A stretch of DNA of 36,012 nt from Cylindrodendrum hubeiense (taxonomy: Eukaryota; Ascomycota; Sordariomycetes; Hypocreales; Nectriaceae), in assembly GCA_014621425.1 (NCBI GenBank), contig JAANBB010000413.1, positions 1-36,012 of the forward strand. Reading direction: 5' to 3'. A program made the translations under genes and the position numbers. Within the stretch, counting starts at the first letter, position 1; each line of letters starts with the position of its first letter. Below, one piece after another: positions 19,373 through 30,576 of the stretch. The notes beneath the pieces are model-generated. The model saw only the letters and a list, made by a program, of their open reading frames with translations. It was not told the origin of the DNA and ran no database searches.

Positions 19373-21408
19373 TCACTCATTCCAGTTCTCGTGAAGCACG
19401 CCCAATTCAATCTCGCCAGCCTTCCGCACATACCGAATCAGTTCCGCAGGATCACCGCTACCCTCTCGCACGGTTGACCCATTACCAAAGTACTCAAACC
19501 GATTCTTCTCGGCACCACCCTTCCGCCTCTCGAAGATAAAATCCTCCCACCTCGGATCTCGCAACACTTCAGAACGATGGTGATAAGTCCCCGGCCAAGC
19601 AATGACCACGCGGTTCGCGAGGTCGCTGGACTCTAGTGCGGGATTCTCACCTTCCTTCATGGCATGCTTCTGTTTGAACCACGAGTTGCATTTATCGGTG
19701 ACGACGCTCGCCTCGAAAAAGGCCCCATTGACGTCATTGAACTCCCGCGCCGCCTCTTCCAGAGGATCAAGAGACACGTATGACTGCGACTGGACCTTAC
19801 GAATCGCCTTGGCAATGTACGTCGCCGCGATCTCGGTCTGGAGCGGCACGCTACCACCCCTAGCATTGCCCTGCGCCTGCAGCACAAAGAAATAGTTGGG
19901 AAACCCAGGGGCCATGACACCGAGATATGACTCTGGGTACCCGATCGGCCCTTCTGGTGCCCACTTCGCGCGTAGGTCGAGCCCAGGCTCCTTGCCAAAG
20001 ACAGGAAAGCGGGATGTGAAGCCTGACTCGAAGCCCGTGGCGAGAATAACAATGTCGACGGCACGGTGGACTCCATCAGCTGAGACGATGCCGTCTGTCG
20101 TCAGTTGTTTAATACCAGCTGTAACATAGTCGACTTTGCCGCTCTTGATGGCCTCTAGATAACCTGGGGCTGGTGTCAAGCGTTTGCAGCCAGGAGAGTA
20201 GTCGGGTTGAACACGCTGGAGCCATTCCTCGTCACCATCGAGGCGCTCTCGCATGGTCTTAATGATACCCTCCCGAAGAGCAGCGTTCTGCGGGCTGCCA
20301 ATCTTGTCGCCGCCGGGGGGGAAATGGAACTTGGCCTCAAGCTCACGCCTGTGTGCTAAAAGGGCATCTGGGTCGTTCTGAAAGATAGCTTGCTGCTCGG
20401 GTGAGTAGACGGGTCCACCGGGTGCTTCTTGCGTTGCCTGGTGCAGGTCCTTCACAAATGTAGGCGTGACCCAGGTCTTCGTTCGGACATAATGGTCAAT
20501 CCGGTCGACAATGGAGGCGATGTTGGGGACCAGCTGCTGACCCGAGGCGCCATTTCCAATAATGGCGACCTTCTTACCAGCCAATTCAACGTCGTCTGGC
20601 CATCTAGCGGTATTTATTACAGTCCCCTTGTAGATGTCCTGCAAGCCGGGGATATTAGGATATTTTGGATCACTGATACGGCCCTGAGCGTTGACGAGAA
20701 AATCAGCCGTATCGACGAGGTCAACATTTGCCTTGGCATCGTGGATCTCTATAGCCCATTTTGAAGATTTCCCGAGCCACGTTGCCTGGAGGACTTGATG
20801 CTCCAGCTTGACGCGGTCACTCAAGCCGTGCTTTTCGAGGATACGCGCGTAGTATTCTTGAATCTCCGCTCCCTTTGGATAGTACTCTGACCACTCGGGA
20901 TTGGGCTCGAAGCTCAGCTCTGAGAAAGCATATGAGTGATCCGTCCATTCAGAGGTGGGAAACGGCTCGGAGTATCCCATTTACTTACGATATACATGCG
21001 CGGGGACATCACATCTCACCCCAGGGTACACGTTTGCAGCCCAAGTACCACCGTGCGTCGTGTCAGACGATATAAGATATGCTATGTGATTTCTGTTGAC
21101 TCACAATCTTAGGCAACCGTTCATAGATAGTGATGGTTGCATTGGGCACTTTGTGCGATAGCAGAACCGCGTTGGCTACTCCAGCAATGCCAGCTCCGAC
21201 AACGATTATCTATATGTCCATAATTAAGGCTTCATGCTAGATGTAACGACATTTCAACCACTCGAGAGCATACCTTGACTGGCCTGTGCGGATTCCAGGG
21301 TTTTGTATCCGGAAAATGTTTCACGGCCCAGCGAGGGACGTTGGTGTTTGTGAGGGGTAACCTGCCCAAGCTTGGATTTGTTGGCAGCTCTTCAATAATG
21401 GAGCCCAT
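19373..21408 (-). CDS. Baeyer-Villiger monooxygenase (FAD/NADPH), with a defective splice acceptor
   Basis: BVMOs insert oxygen beside a ketone to form esters or lactones. Five exons (21408-21274, 21209-21105, 21052-20989, 20919-19373, with the 21053-21104 intron) give 616 residues. The FAD Rossmann motif G-A-G-I-A-G is at residues 50-55, the second (NADPH) motif G-N-G-A-S-G at 223-228, and G-G-T-W...Y-P-G-V-R-C-D-V-P-A between them. Two oddities. First, the 52-nt second intron has a good donor (GTGAGT) and branch point (TCTGAC) but ends in AC, not AG, at 21053-21054. Second, the fingerprint FxGxxxHxxxW reads Y-K-G-T-V-I-N-T-A-R-W, with Asn204 (AAT) for the conserved His. An ATG at 20980 lies in the last intron and is not a sensible start. 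It shares a 1-kb divergent promoter with the MFS gene. Function may be lost or altered. Confidence 0.85.
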
Positions 21409-22428
21409 GTTATCGGTCTGATCTGTCGTCAATGAGATTTTGGAGAAATCCAAGAGTACGGTATTGGGAGGAGGCAATTCAAGCCAATGCTTTGATATGT
21501 TGTCCAACCTCCACTCTCGGGGATGGTAGGTCGTTATGAGATCCGCAGGTCGAAATTGGAATTTCGTTTGCGATAATGATCTCACTAGCAAGGCGCAATC
21601 TGTGCAAATCGGAATACTATCTCTTGGAGCTACAAATCAGCCAATCCTTGTTGAAGCCGACACCGGTGCTGCTATGATGGACCTCGGGTGCGTTATCTTG
21701 GCACGCATGATGCTATCACCAGGATCCTATGGCGAAAATGACACCTTAGAATCTCGACAAATTCGCACGCCTTGGCATCTCCGCTACGGTGCATGGGATA
21801 TCGATGATCTTTCTATTTGTGGCAGAACCCCGGGGAAATCCAACGCCAAGGTGTACTAACTTGTTGACATTCTACCATGTTCGGTAATCGAAGATGCCTC
21901 AGTGTCTGCTTCGTCCGTCATGAGACCCCACACTACGCCGACGGAATGACTCGTACTTGCATCTGGTCCGCTTTGACATGTCTGTAAATGCACAAGGAAG
22001 CTCGCAATGAGACCAATCCGTCTTTGACGGCGCGGAGATAACATTTGGCACATGCTTAACTCCAAACGATTCTCTTTTACGAGAAGCTGTTTGCTGTTGG
22101 TTGCTGAGGGGTTTGATAAGGGACTACAGGCTAGGCGATCACGCGACTATACCCTATCCCATCGCCATCATCTCATTCATATTCTCCAACATATCGATAA
22201 TACGGCCTAATGTCATTTAGCGGAGGCAACCTCAGCATCGAGGTTGATGCAGTTAAGGTTACTCCAGGACCAGGGTCCTGGGTCTCGCAGCGAACTACCC
22301 CTGGAGGTATAAGATGTGAGGTGATGCCCAGTCTGTCAACAAGCATCCGCAGATGTCATTGAGCTCATGGTTTCCTTGAGTAGTTTCTTACCCTTGGGCC
22401 ATACTCATTCATCAACATACTTTCCAAA
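21409..22428. promoter_or_regulatory. Divergent promoter between BVMO and MFS genes
   Basis: The two genes fire away from each other over 1,020 bp with no convincing coding sequence; a 107-codon plus-strand frame at 21536-21859 has no recognisable features. No GTCGG-N5-CCGAC palindrome is present. Instead there is a perfect CCAGGACC-AG-GGTCCTGG palindrome at 22264-22281, and spaced CCG/CGG triplets at 21781-21789 (CCG-N3-CGG) and 21938-21944 (CCG-N1-CGG). Confidence 0.4.
22264..22281. promoter_or_regulatory. 18-bp perfect palindrome upstream of the MFS gene
   Basis: CCAGGACC-AG-GGTCCTGG has two 8-bp arms and sits 148 bp before the MFS ATG. The strict symmetry and position suggest an operator for a dimeric factor; which one is unknown. 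Confidence 0.4.
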
Positions 22429-24183
22429 ATGGCTACCAAAGAGACTGTTCTCTCCGAGGACAGAGACGCCGATAGCGCCTCTGTGAGTGTCCCAGCCGTC
22501 GAGACATACGGTGCCAACAAAAGTCCCGGATCTGTAAAGGGAATATTTGCGTGGTTTGACGCCAACGATGGGCCTCTTGAGCGCCGCGTCATCATGAAGC
22601 TCGACTTCTTCATCCTGTCGTATGCCTTTCTTGCATTCTGGGTAAGTCGACTCTCCTACGATCAACTATAAAACAATGGCACCGAATCTTGGCTCACATA
22701 GTCCTTCTTAGGTCATGTACATTGACCGCGGCATGCTCACAAACGCCTACATCAGTGGCTTAAAAGAGGATCTTGGCTTCGATGGCAACGAGCTTGTACA
22801 ACTTAACTCTATTTTTCAGGCTGGATATTGCGCGTAAGTATTGGTCTTCTTTACTCATGTTATTACAATGCACCTGACTAAACTCCATGAAGCTCCATGA
22901 TCCCAGCTACTCTTTTCCTCACCAAATATCCAGCCCAGTACATCATCCCGACGAGCATTCTCGGCTGGGGTATCTTCACCATCCTCTGCTTTCGGGCAAA
23001 TTCTTTCGGTGAGCTTGCAGCATATCGTCTTTGTATCGCCCTGCTGCAAGGACCTTACTTTTGCTCCGTCCACTACATCCTCGGAAGCTGGTACCGTCGT
23101 GATGAACTTGTTCGCCGTGCCGGTGTCTTCTACGTCTCGTCCGGTGTCGGCACGATGACGACCGGTCTGCTGGCTGCGCGCATCTATGCCTCACTTGATG
23201 GTGCCCTGGGTCATGTGGGCTGGCGCTGGATGTATGTCATTGCTGCATCCATGACGTTTCCCATTGCTATATGGGGCTACTTCAGTTTGCCCGGCACACC
23301 CAGGGACGGCAAGCATTGGTTCTTTACCGAGGAGGAATTTGGTCTGGCTAAGGAGCGTATGAGTTTGCAAGGTCGCAGCAATCCCAAGGGAGGCTTGATT
23401 TCGAGGGCAACATTTAAGCGTTTCCTGGGGCGGTGGCACTTCTGGCTACTTGTACCATGGAACATTCAGTGGCTGCTGGGTTACTTAAGCATGGTTAGTG
23501 GTGGACCGACCCTGTGGTTGAGATCCATCCCCGAGTACTCGACCGTACAAGTCAATAATTACACGGTAAGTTCGCAACCGAGCCTAGGTTCTTGACCAAA
23601 CTTCACAAACTGCTGACCATTCTCATCACATCAGGCCGTCGCGCCAAGTCTCGGCATCGTTTTCATCTTTGCCTTTTCCTGGATAGTCGACAATGGAGGG
23701 AGAAAGGCGATTGTCCCTCTCATCGCGTTTGCTTGCGGTATTCACTTCATCGCCAAGTTTGCCTGGATCGCCTACGACTCGACGAGCTTTGGTTACAAAT
23801 GGTATGAGATTTATTCCATATGATATGTCGTCTTGTGAGTCTCATAACTTACGTCTTTCAGGTTTGCCACTGCCGTCAATTACATCGAAGTATCTTTATC
23901 GCCGATTAATTATAGCGTCGCCAACCTCGCTTGCTCCGCCGATGCCGAGGAACGAGCATTCGTCATTAGCTCTATGTTGGCATTTTCTACTGCTTTCAGT
24001 GCCTGGGTTGGCATACTCGCTTTTCCGACGGTTGAAGCCCCGCGTTTCTCCAAGAGCTACATAATGGAAGCTGTTCTTCAGGTTACCTATGTTGCATGGA
24101 CCGTTCTGATTGTGTGGTTCCTCGGTCGGGAGGACAAGAAAAAAGAAGAGAAGAAGGCTGCTGAGATTCAGAGCGCTGAATGA
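22429..24183 (+). CDS. MFS permease, anion:cation symporter (DAL5/Liz1-like) family
   Basis: Five exons (22429-22641, 22712-22833, 22893-23565, 23635-23801, 23862-24183) give 498 residues. The N-terminus is cytosolic and hydrophilic, ending in the family block E-R-R-V-I-M-K-L-D-F-F-I-L-S-Y; then come V-M-Y-I-D-R-G-M-L-T-N-A-Y-I-S-G-L-K-E-D-L-G (helix 1 and the loop after it), F-Q-A-G-Y-C-A-S-M-I-P, and helices to the end, where a Lys/Glu-rich tail (R-E-D-K-K-K-E-E-K-K) closes the protein. Y-x-D-R-x-x-x-x-N-A-Y-x-S-G is the signature of fungal allantoate, nicotinate and pantothenate carriers. It should import a small organic anion or amide across the plasma membrane, presumably the substrate of the surrounding enzymes. 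About ten to twelve helices can be discerned. Substrate is unknown. Confidence 0.88.
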
Positions 24184-24623
24184 TGAAGACAGCTAGAATC
24201 ACGGGTGATTGTCCCAACCTTACTCAATCGGGAGCTAGTCAGCATCTAAGGCAACTAAGACTGCAGTTCTCTTTAGCTAGACAGTTGCAGTTTTCTTCGT
24301 CTCATATTATCTGATCATTATGATGCAATACTCCCTACATCAATTAATTTTGTCTTTGCTATACTAAGCATCGTCGTCACCATCAGCGACTTTTGAGGCT
24401 GTGTTTTCCAATTGATATACGGTGTACTATATGCTATGAATAGTGGGATTACACCAGAATTAAAGAACACCTACGAGACCGTGCACCAAATGTCACAAAG
24501 ACATACACTAGCCACTGAATCTAACATCTCAATCGGTGATTAGTTGATTCGATCAATTTTATAATCTAATCATATTTACGCAACATACATCATCCAATAA
24601 CCTAGGGGCTAGGTAACAACAAA
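24184..24623. other. Intergenic between converging genes, no gene seen
   Basis: These are the 3' flanks of the MFS gene (plus) and the GH43 gene (minus). AT-rich stretches fit polyadenylation regions. Confidence 0.3.
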
Positions 24624-25886
24624 TTATTCTCCACTAGGTGCGTCCAGTATGGCAGAAAGAGGTTGCGGTACGCCTAACTCTGGCGTGTTATTCGAGCTAA
24701 ATGTGACCAGCTGGGCAAGGGTAAATCTATCTGTGCCACAGGATCCCTTTGAGTTGGTCGTTGCGTGGAAAGCATTCTGTAGTAAAATTAGTTGAAATAC
24801 GAGGCTACTCTGGAAATAATACTTACCCAGATTTGGCTTCCATCTGGAGAAGTAAAGAAGCAATTGTGTCCAGTACCATAGTTTCCATTTGCTTGTGAAA
24901 ATACAGGACCTGTCTTTTCCCACGAGGAAGCCTCCAATGGGTCTCCTCCGAGGTAATGCAGGAGTCCTAGCGAATAGTTCGGTGTTCCGCAGTAAGAAGC
25001 TGAGTAGGATAGCCAAATTTCTCCGTCATGGTAGAGAGGCTGTCAAGTCAGTATTTGTTCTCCTTCTCCAACTCGGATTGCTCACATGAGGGGCTTCGTT
25101 CACAGCAGTGATAGAGTTCGCAGCTGAGTTGGTCGTATTCATCTCCCAGGCCTGATCTGGAGTTGAAATCACATGCCAGCCATCGACTGTCCACGTAGTA
25201 GTGTTGAGTCGGGTAATTGCCAGAGATTGCAGATCATCTTCGTTTATGATACTCAACACATGGAATCTACCCTGTCCTGGAATCTCCAAGTAGGTTCCAT
25301 CGATGCTGAAGGCAAAGTCACTATTTGGACCTCCCTGTGACCCCACCGGGGGGATAAGATCAGTAAGATGAGTGTAGTCGCAATCCGAGGGCCCAGCAGC
25401 ATCGCAGCCTCGGAGAACTCGAGTATGACAGCTATCACAACATGACAAACTTGCGTCACAGCTGGAGTAAAACATGTACCAGGTACCATCGATCTGGTGT
25501 ATTTCTGGCGCCCACATGTTCGCACTGCGGGTAGTGTTTGTATCAGTCCATATTGTCTTGGTCTCTCCGTTAATCAGCCCTTCTAGCTTTGTTGCTCGTG
25601 TAATCGTGATCTTGCTGTATGAGGTATATGTCCTGGAGTGAGAATTAGTCTCGAATACTTTTTCGGTATTTTACACGCCTCTAATATCATATTCGATGTG
25701 GGTTCCGATCGATGATATCAAGTACTACTGAGTAAAAGGATAGGAGGATATTACTAACAGATGGTAATATCCATCTGCAAACACCAGGGAGGGATCAGGC
25801 CCAGGTTTTCGAATTGGATTCTGGTAGGCCTGAACAGTGGCTGCATAGAATGCAGCCAGGGTCCCAAGCTTAAAAAGTGACTTCAT
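24624..25886 (-). CDS. Secreted GH43 glycoside hydrolase, exo-arabinofuranosidase-like
   Basis: Four exons (25886-25759, 25632-25086, 25039-24827, 24776-24624) give 346 residues. A signal peptide (M-K-S-L-F-K-L-G-T-L-A-A-F-Y-A-A-T-V-Q-A) precedes the five-bladed propeller. All three GH43 catalytic acids are visible: Asp31 in G-P-D-P-S-L-V (general base), Asp in N-S-D-F-A-F (pKa modulator) and Glu in N-E-A-P-H (general acid), the last one split from its blade by a 46-nt intron right after A-P-H. M-W-A-P-E-I-H and G-T-G-H-N-C-F-F-T-S-P-D-G-S recall exo-acting 1,5-alpha-L-arabinofuranosidases (subfamily 26). It would release arabinose from plant pectin side chains outside the cell. No cluster motif lies upstream, so it is probably a bystander. 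Confidence 0.85.
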
Positions 25887-27005
25887 TTTTGGAAAATATA
25901 AGATTCAGATGTCCTCAGGGAATTGATAGTTCCGCACATTGAGCTGCGTCTAAGCATATATACCCAAACCAAGATCACTAGTCAGTTTTCCATTCTTCGT
26001 GGGCATTGGAGGAATTGCAACATTCTCGGAGTCTTCAATGCCGACATAAAGTCTTATTGCGGATCTTGGCCTATAAATGGCGCGGTTAACCCCAGTTAGC
26101 TGCTTCAATATAGGACGAATCCAGACAAGCTCTCCTTAAAAGATGAATATACTCGTATCCCAGCCGTGATTTTCAATGGCCACATTTGACCATGATTGGA
26201 GCGCTTTTTGGGATGGAGCGGGGAAACTCTTTGTCTCCATAGAATGCGGGGCCCCGCGAGAAAACTAGGATAAGCTTTCGTACAATAAGCCCTGTGTGGC
26301 ATTGATCTACCCTAGACAGCCCAGCGCATAGAAGAAATATTCCCCGATATTATTGGAGCGCCTTTCAAACGGAACTTCAATTCGCTATAATTCCGAGCCC
26401 CACACTCGAAAACAGCACGCGGTTGCCAGGATATGAGCTCAGGTGGTGTGGTTCAAGCTCCACCGACCTCTTCGGGAAGTGTAAGCCGAACCGAGGAAGT
26501 GCAAATGTTCGTTAACCAGACTTGGGACACGTCTGTGCTCGTGATCATTCTTCTTCGGTTAAATATTCCAAGGCCTACAAATGAATTTCAAGCGTGTATC
26601 TCAATGTATAGTTTGTGTTGAAATATATTAATCCTTATTCGAGGATTCGAGGGAAAACAGAACTTAGAATATGCCATTAGATTAATAATAAAATGCAATA
26701 TTTATTCTGAACTCACGTTGTGATATATTACGGCAATGACGTCTCCATTGCAGGCTAGATGTTACCTGAACCTAATCTGATTCATATTAGCAAGTATTTG
26801 CATATCTCACGGCGTGGTGCTTTCGGGTGGAAAGTACGACATATTATTGGTCTCTTATTATTCTGACGAGTCCACTCTCAAGATCTGCCCTCGGAGGAAA
26901 TCCTAAGATACCGACCGATATTATTAGGGACCATATACACCTAGAGCGAGGAGCTATCGGAAGCCCCGTCCTTGCTGCTATCAGCTTACCGAAGTGGATC
27001 CGACT
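25887..27005. other. Divergent intergenic region, GH43 / hydrolase
   Basis: There is no convincing gene in 1.1 kb. A perfect 12-bp palindrome GCGGGGCCCCGC is at 26246-26257, and CTCGG-N11-CCGAC (CGG-N11-CCG) at 26025-26045, about 140 bp before the GH43 ATG. Confidence 0.35.
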
Positions 27006-27020
27006 GTCGGCGGTACCGAA
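27006..27020. promoter_or_regulatory. GTCGG-N5-CCGAA palindrome, site 3 (alpha/beta hydrolase)
   Basis: GTCGG-CGGTA-CCGAA differs from the consensus only in the last base and ends 125 bp before the ATG at 27146. It overlaps a second arrangement, CCGAC-T-GTCGG (27000-27010), and another CCGAC follows at 27055-27059, giving a tight group of half-sites. Confidence 0.55.
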
Positions 27021-27145
27021 ATACTCAGATACGATAATACCCGGCCGACAGGAAGTCCACGACCAAGCATTTTGAATGCAAAAGAATATGCCACAGTTGT
27101 GAAATCGCCCTTTCAATCACTGCAGTCTCGATACACATTCAGCAT

Positions 27146-28153
27146 ATGAACATGGAAACAGTAAACCCCAAGATCAAGTCCTTTTCTGTACCCGACTTCA
27201 CGTTTCAGGATGGAACAATTCTTCCAGAGATTCGCCTCGCGTACTTGGATCTGAACTCCGAGGCTTCCAAGGTAGCTGTGGTGCAAACATGCTTCAGGGG
27301 CAGGGTTAATTCGACGTTGAACTTTGCCAATGGAGCGCTCCGTGACTACAGAACAATTGTGGTGGCATTGCTTGGCAACGGCGAGTCGTCGAGTTCATCT
27401 AACACAGCAGGGTTTCCGAAATCAATCGATTACCGAGACTGTGTCCGCGCCCAGCATGAGTTACTCAGGCACCTATCTATTCAAACTGTCGCTGTCATGA
27501 TTGGGTTCTCGATGGGCGGCCAGTGCACCTATTACTGGACCGTGATGCACCCCATCTTCATTCAAAACGCCATCATCATTTGCTCCTCAGCTAGAACAAG
27601 TCGACACAACTTCCAATTTCTGGAGGGTCCAAAGGCTGCACTGGAAAACTCCGTCGACTATGCAGGCACGGGCCGACTCTCGGAGCTACCGAAGCCACAT
27701 CGCGGTCTCAGGGCGTTTGGAAAAGCGTATTCTGCCTGGCTGACAAGCGCCGAGTGGTTTGATCAAGAACTGTACAAGGATTTAGGCTACGAAACCCTGA
27801 GTGATTGGGACAAGGATGTTGCAGGTGCCAACTACGATAGCTGGCATCCGGATGATCTTCTTGGGAAGCTAGGCATGTGGCAAAACGCAGATATCGCGCT
27901 GTGCGACTCTTCCCGTGGGCGTTCATTCGAGGAAGCAGTCTCGTCTATCAAGGCTCGGGTTTTATTGATGCCTTCTCAAACGGACCAGTACTTTCGCTGG
28001 GAGGCTAGTGAGAGGGAATGCCGATTGATTCCAGATGCGCGTTTAAAGACAATCCCGTCGGTCTGGGGCCACTTGGCTGGTGCTGGGAGCAACAAGAAGG
28101 ATGTCAGGTGGATGGATCGGGAAATCTCCGAGTTCTTGGAAAATAGTAAATAG
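27146..28153 (+). CDS. Alpha/beta hydrolase, homoserine O-acetyltransferase (MetX)-like
   Basis: A single exon of 335 residues. The nucleophile elbow is G-F-S-M-G-G-Q-C-T-Y-Y-W, followed by the MetX-like S-A-R-T-S-R-H-N-F-Q-F-L-E-G-P-K-A-A-L. The acid is likely Asp in P-S-Q-T-D-Q-Y-F and the base His in V-W-G-H-L-A-G. True homoserine acetyltransferases make O-acetyl-homoserine; fungal clusters often contain relatives that instead hydrolyse or acylate small esters and amides. At 335 residues it is shorter than the biosynthetic enzyme and belongs to that accessory group. A second ATG two codons on is an alternative start. It converges on the amidase gene with 164 bp between the stops, and carries an upstream cluster motif. 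Confidence 0.85.
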   Translation: MNMETVNPKIKSFSVPDFTFQDGTILPEIRLAYLDLNSEASKVAVVQTCFRGRVNSTLNFANGALRDYRTIVVALLGNGESSSSSNTAGFPKSIDYRDCVRAQHELLRHLSIQTVAVMIGFSMGGQCTYYWTVMHPIFIQNAIIICSSARTSRHNFQFLEGPKAALENSVDYAGTGRLSELPKPHRGLRAFGKAYSAWLTSAEWFDQELYKDLGYETLSDWDKDVAGANYDSWHPDDLLGKLGMWQNADIALCDSSRGRSFEEAVSSIKARVLLMPSQTDQYFRWEASERECRLIPDARLKTIPSVWGHLAGAGSNKKDVRWMDREISEFLENSK

Positions 28154-28317
28154 CAGTTATTCCAGATTTACTGTTAACCTTGACCCGGCAAATTTTGCTT
28201 GATTATTTCAGACACAAACGACCACGCTCCAAAAACAGACGCATCAATTTTTATTTTTATTCGACGCAGATATGCCTCCTATGCAATTTTTCAATGTTCA
28301 TTTCCTGCCACAGACCC

Positions 28318-30117
28318 TCATTCCTCACCTTTATTCTGTCCCAGTGTAGATAACAATGGGTTATGGCCATCATTCCTTCCTTCCTCGAACAAAGCCGCCG
28401 CCATGATAACAGACTCATCGTCCCAGAGTTTTCCGATTATCTGCATGCCGATAGGTAGGGGTGCGTCTGGATGTTCGGGCACGGTAGAAAATCCGCAAGG
28501 AACACTTAGAGCGGGATGTCCTGTCACATTAAAGGGACAGGTGTTATTAGTCAAGCCAACCGCAACTCCGAGCTTCTCCAAGATGGTAGACTTTTTTCCT
28601 TGGCTATCAGTCAACGGGGGATGTGGCATTGCGACTGTAGGAGCGCACGGGGTGATCAAGACGTCGACGTGTTCCAATGCGTCATCATACGCAGCTCTCA
28701 ACTCAAAGACCTTGCGATGAGCCTTTGCTTCCAATGCTGGTCCAATATTTTTTTTAGCAAACTCTGCGCTGAGAATGATGTTGGCAACTCCAGGGTTCGT
28801 TGAGGTTAAGGCGTCAAATTTTTCTTGTGATGGAGGCCATCTGGCTTGCATGTGTGGTGGGAGATATGACAGATGGCCAGAGGGTTTCTCTTGACACAGC
28901 CAATCGGACATCGAGAGCCGTGTTGATGCAGTCCAAATAGTAGGGCCTTCCAGGTGCATGGGTATGGATATATCAATCATTTCCGCGCCAACAACCGCAA
29001 ATGCAGACCTGGCCGTCTGCTGAACCTTTTCCCTGACCTCGGAGGAGATACCGGGGATATCAAATGACTCCTTCAGAAACCCAATTTTCATCTGCCTGGT
29101 CTGCCCATCTTTGGTAGAGACACTGTGCCGGAAGTCCCCCAAGATCTGAGGGTAATCTTTCACTTGAGCGATGAGCGGGGATTCTGGCGTCATCCGAGGA
29201 TCCAGACCATCGTAACCAGCCATGACCTTGAGCAAGGCTGCAATATCATCAAGAGTTGATGCAATCGGTCCCAAATGGTCTATCATGGGGTTCATAGATG
29301 CTGCTCCAGTGTAGGGAATCAGACCAAACGTCGGCTTCAGTCCATATATTCCACTGAAGCAAGCCGGAATTCGGACGGACCCAGCTTGGTCACTGCCGAT
29401 CGCTAGCTCTGCAGTCTCACCAAAGACTTTTTTGGACTGGCGGTTCAGTACACTTCCGGCAACGAGAGCGCAAGAGCCACTACTACTTCCGCCTGATGTG
29501 TACCCATGCAAAAGAGCGTTGTGTACAGGACCTGTGGCGGAAGTAAACGATAACGGAGACGCACAGAAGCTTTCACAAGTAGATGAGCCTTTGATGGTTG
29601 CACCCGCAGCTAGGATTCGAGAAACCACAATTGCGTCGACGGTGGAAATAGGGAAGACACCACTCTCTGATAAGACCGTGGGCAAGGTGCCGAGAGTCGT
29701 CGGCAGTCCACCAACACATATGTTATCCTTGATGGCAATTGTGCGGCCCATCAACAAATCGCTAGTAGATTCCTTGGCCTTTAGGTCACATCGGTGGCTC
29801 CAAGCGTTGAAAGGATTCTCATCCTGGTTTGGCTTCCAATACTTGCGAATTCCAACCACCGGATAGGGCTCAAGCGCCGGATGAAGATAGTCAGGGCCAT
29901 CTTTAATCTGTTGCATAACCGCTTCCAAGGATCTCAATAGCAGAAGGTAGTCTTTAGCATCTTGATCACTCGCAATCTCGATGCCGAGTCCGGCCGCTAG
30001 TTCTTGCAAATCGTTGACATTGAAGTCAGATCTGGAGTCAAGTTAGCCTTTGTTGGAAAAAGAGACAATTCTGGAATTCACTTACTGTGTGTTTTTCGCT
30101 AGAGATACAATCGACAT
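28318..30117 (-). CDS. Amidase-signature hydrolase
   Basis: Two exons (30117-30086 and 30031-28318; 54-nt intron) give 581 residues. The Ser-cisSer-Lys triad is complete: Lys in G-R-T-I-A-I-K-D-N-I, cis-Ser in T-S-G-G-S-S-S-G-S, nucleophile Ser in G-S-D-Q-A-G-S-V-R-I-P-A, which is followed by G-I-Y-G-L-K-P-T-F-G. The start comes from the small first exon (M-S-I-V-S-L-A-K-N-T-Q); the main exon alone has no ATG at the proper place. No signal peptide, so cytosolic. Such enzymes cleave an amide to acid and ammonia. With the permease and P450 nearby it may release the carboxylic acid that is then hydroxylated (inference). A perfect GTCGG-N5-CCGAC lies 136 bp upstream. Confidence 0.9.
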
Positions 30118-30576
30118 CTTTCGTAATCGCTCAATGTGGCAATCAACCAGAAATCCTCGACGAAATGCCTCTGGTCTTAATATGCACGGCACGCAATTCC
30201 ACTAGGCGCCGGAATGAAGCCTCGTGTGGAAGCCGGCTGCGAATGCCGCGCTGTCGGACTGTCCGACGATGACGCAAAGCTGCAGTAGACCATCCCGAGA
30301 GCGTCCCCCGCCGATAGCTCTCTGCGGCGGCTATCAGATGCAGTACAATGGTCCAAGGGACAATTAATAACGCAGCCTAAGCCAATCACTGCCTATAACG
30401 CAGCTTCGTTTTGGCAAGGCTTTGTTTAGGTTGGGCAAATCGCCCGCTGTTTCACTTAGGAATCTAGGTTAGCTATTGTCTATACCTACAGTCAAGAGAA
30501 CAAGTATTGCATCAATTATGCCGTGTTAAATTAGATAAAGTACAAATTCAGTCAACAAGTTATCCTCCACAGTCAA
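30118..30576. other. Intergenic, amidase promoter
   Basis: It contains the palindrome listed at 30253 and otherwise no gene. Confidence 0.35.
30253..30267. promoter_or_regulatory. GTCGG-N5-CCGAC palindrome, site 4 (amidase)
   Basis: A perfect GTCGG-ACTGT-CCGAC, 136 bp upstream of the amidase ATG. Confidence 0.65.

Noticed and set aside
19373..20980. BVMO starting at the ATG at 20980
   Set aside because: That ATG lies in the 69-nt last intron; starting there omits the FAD-binding Rossmann fold and adds residues foreign to the family.
21536..21859. 107-codon plus-strand ORF in the BVMO/MFS divergent region
   Set aside because: No recognisable domain, no splice context and it lies in a bidirectional promoter; length alone is compatible with chance.
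26025..26045. CTCGG-N11-CCGAC upstream of GH43 as another cluster site
   Set aside because: The spacing differs from the N5 of all other sites and GH43 acts outside the cell on plant polymers; probably unrelated, though a Gal4-like site cannot be excluded.
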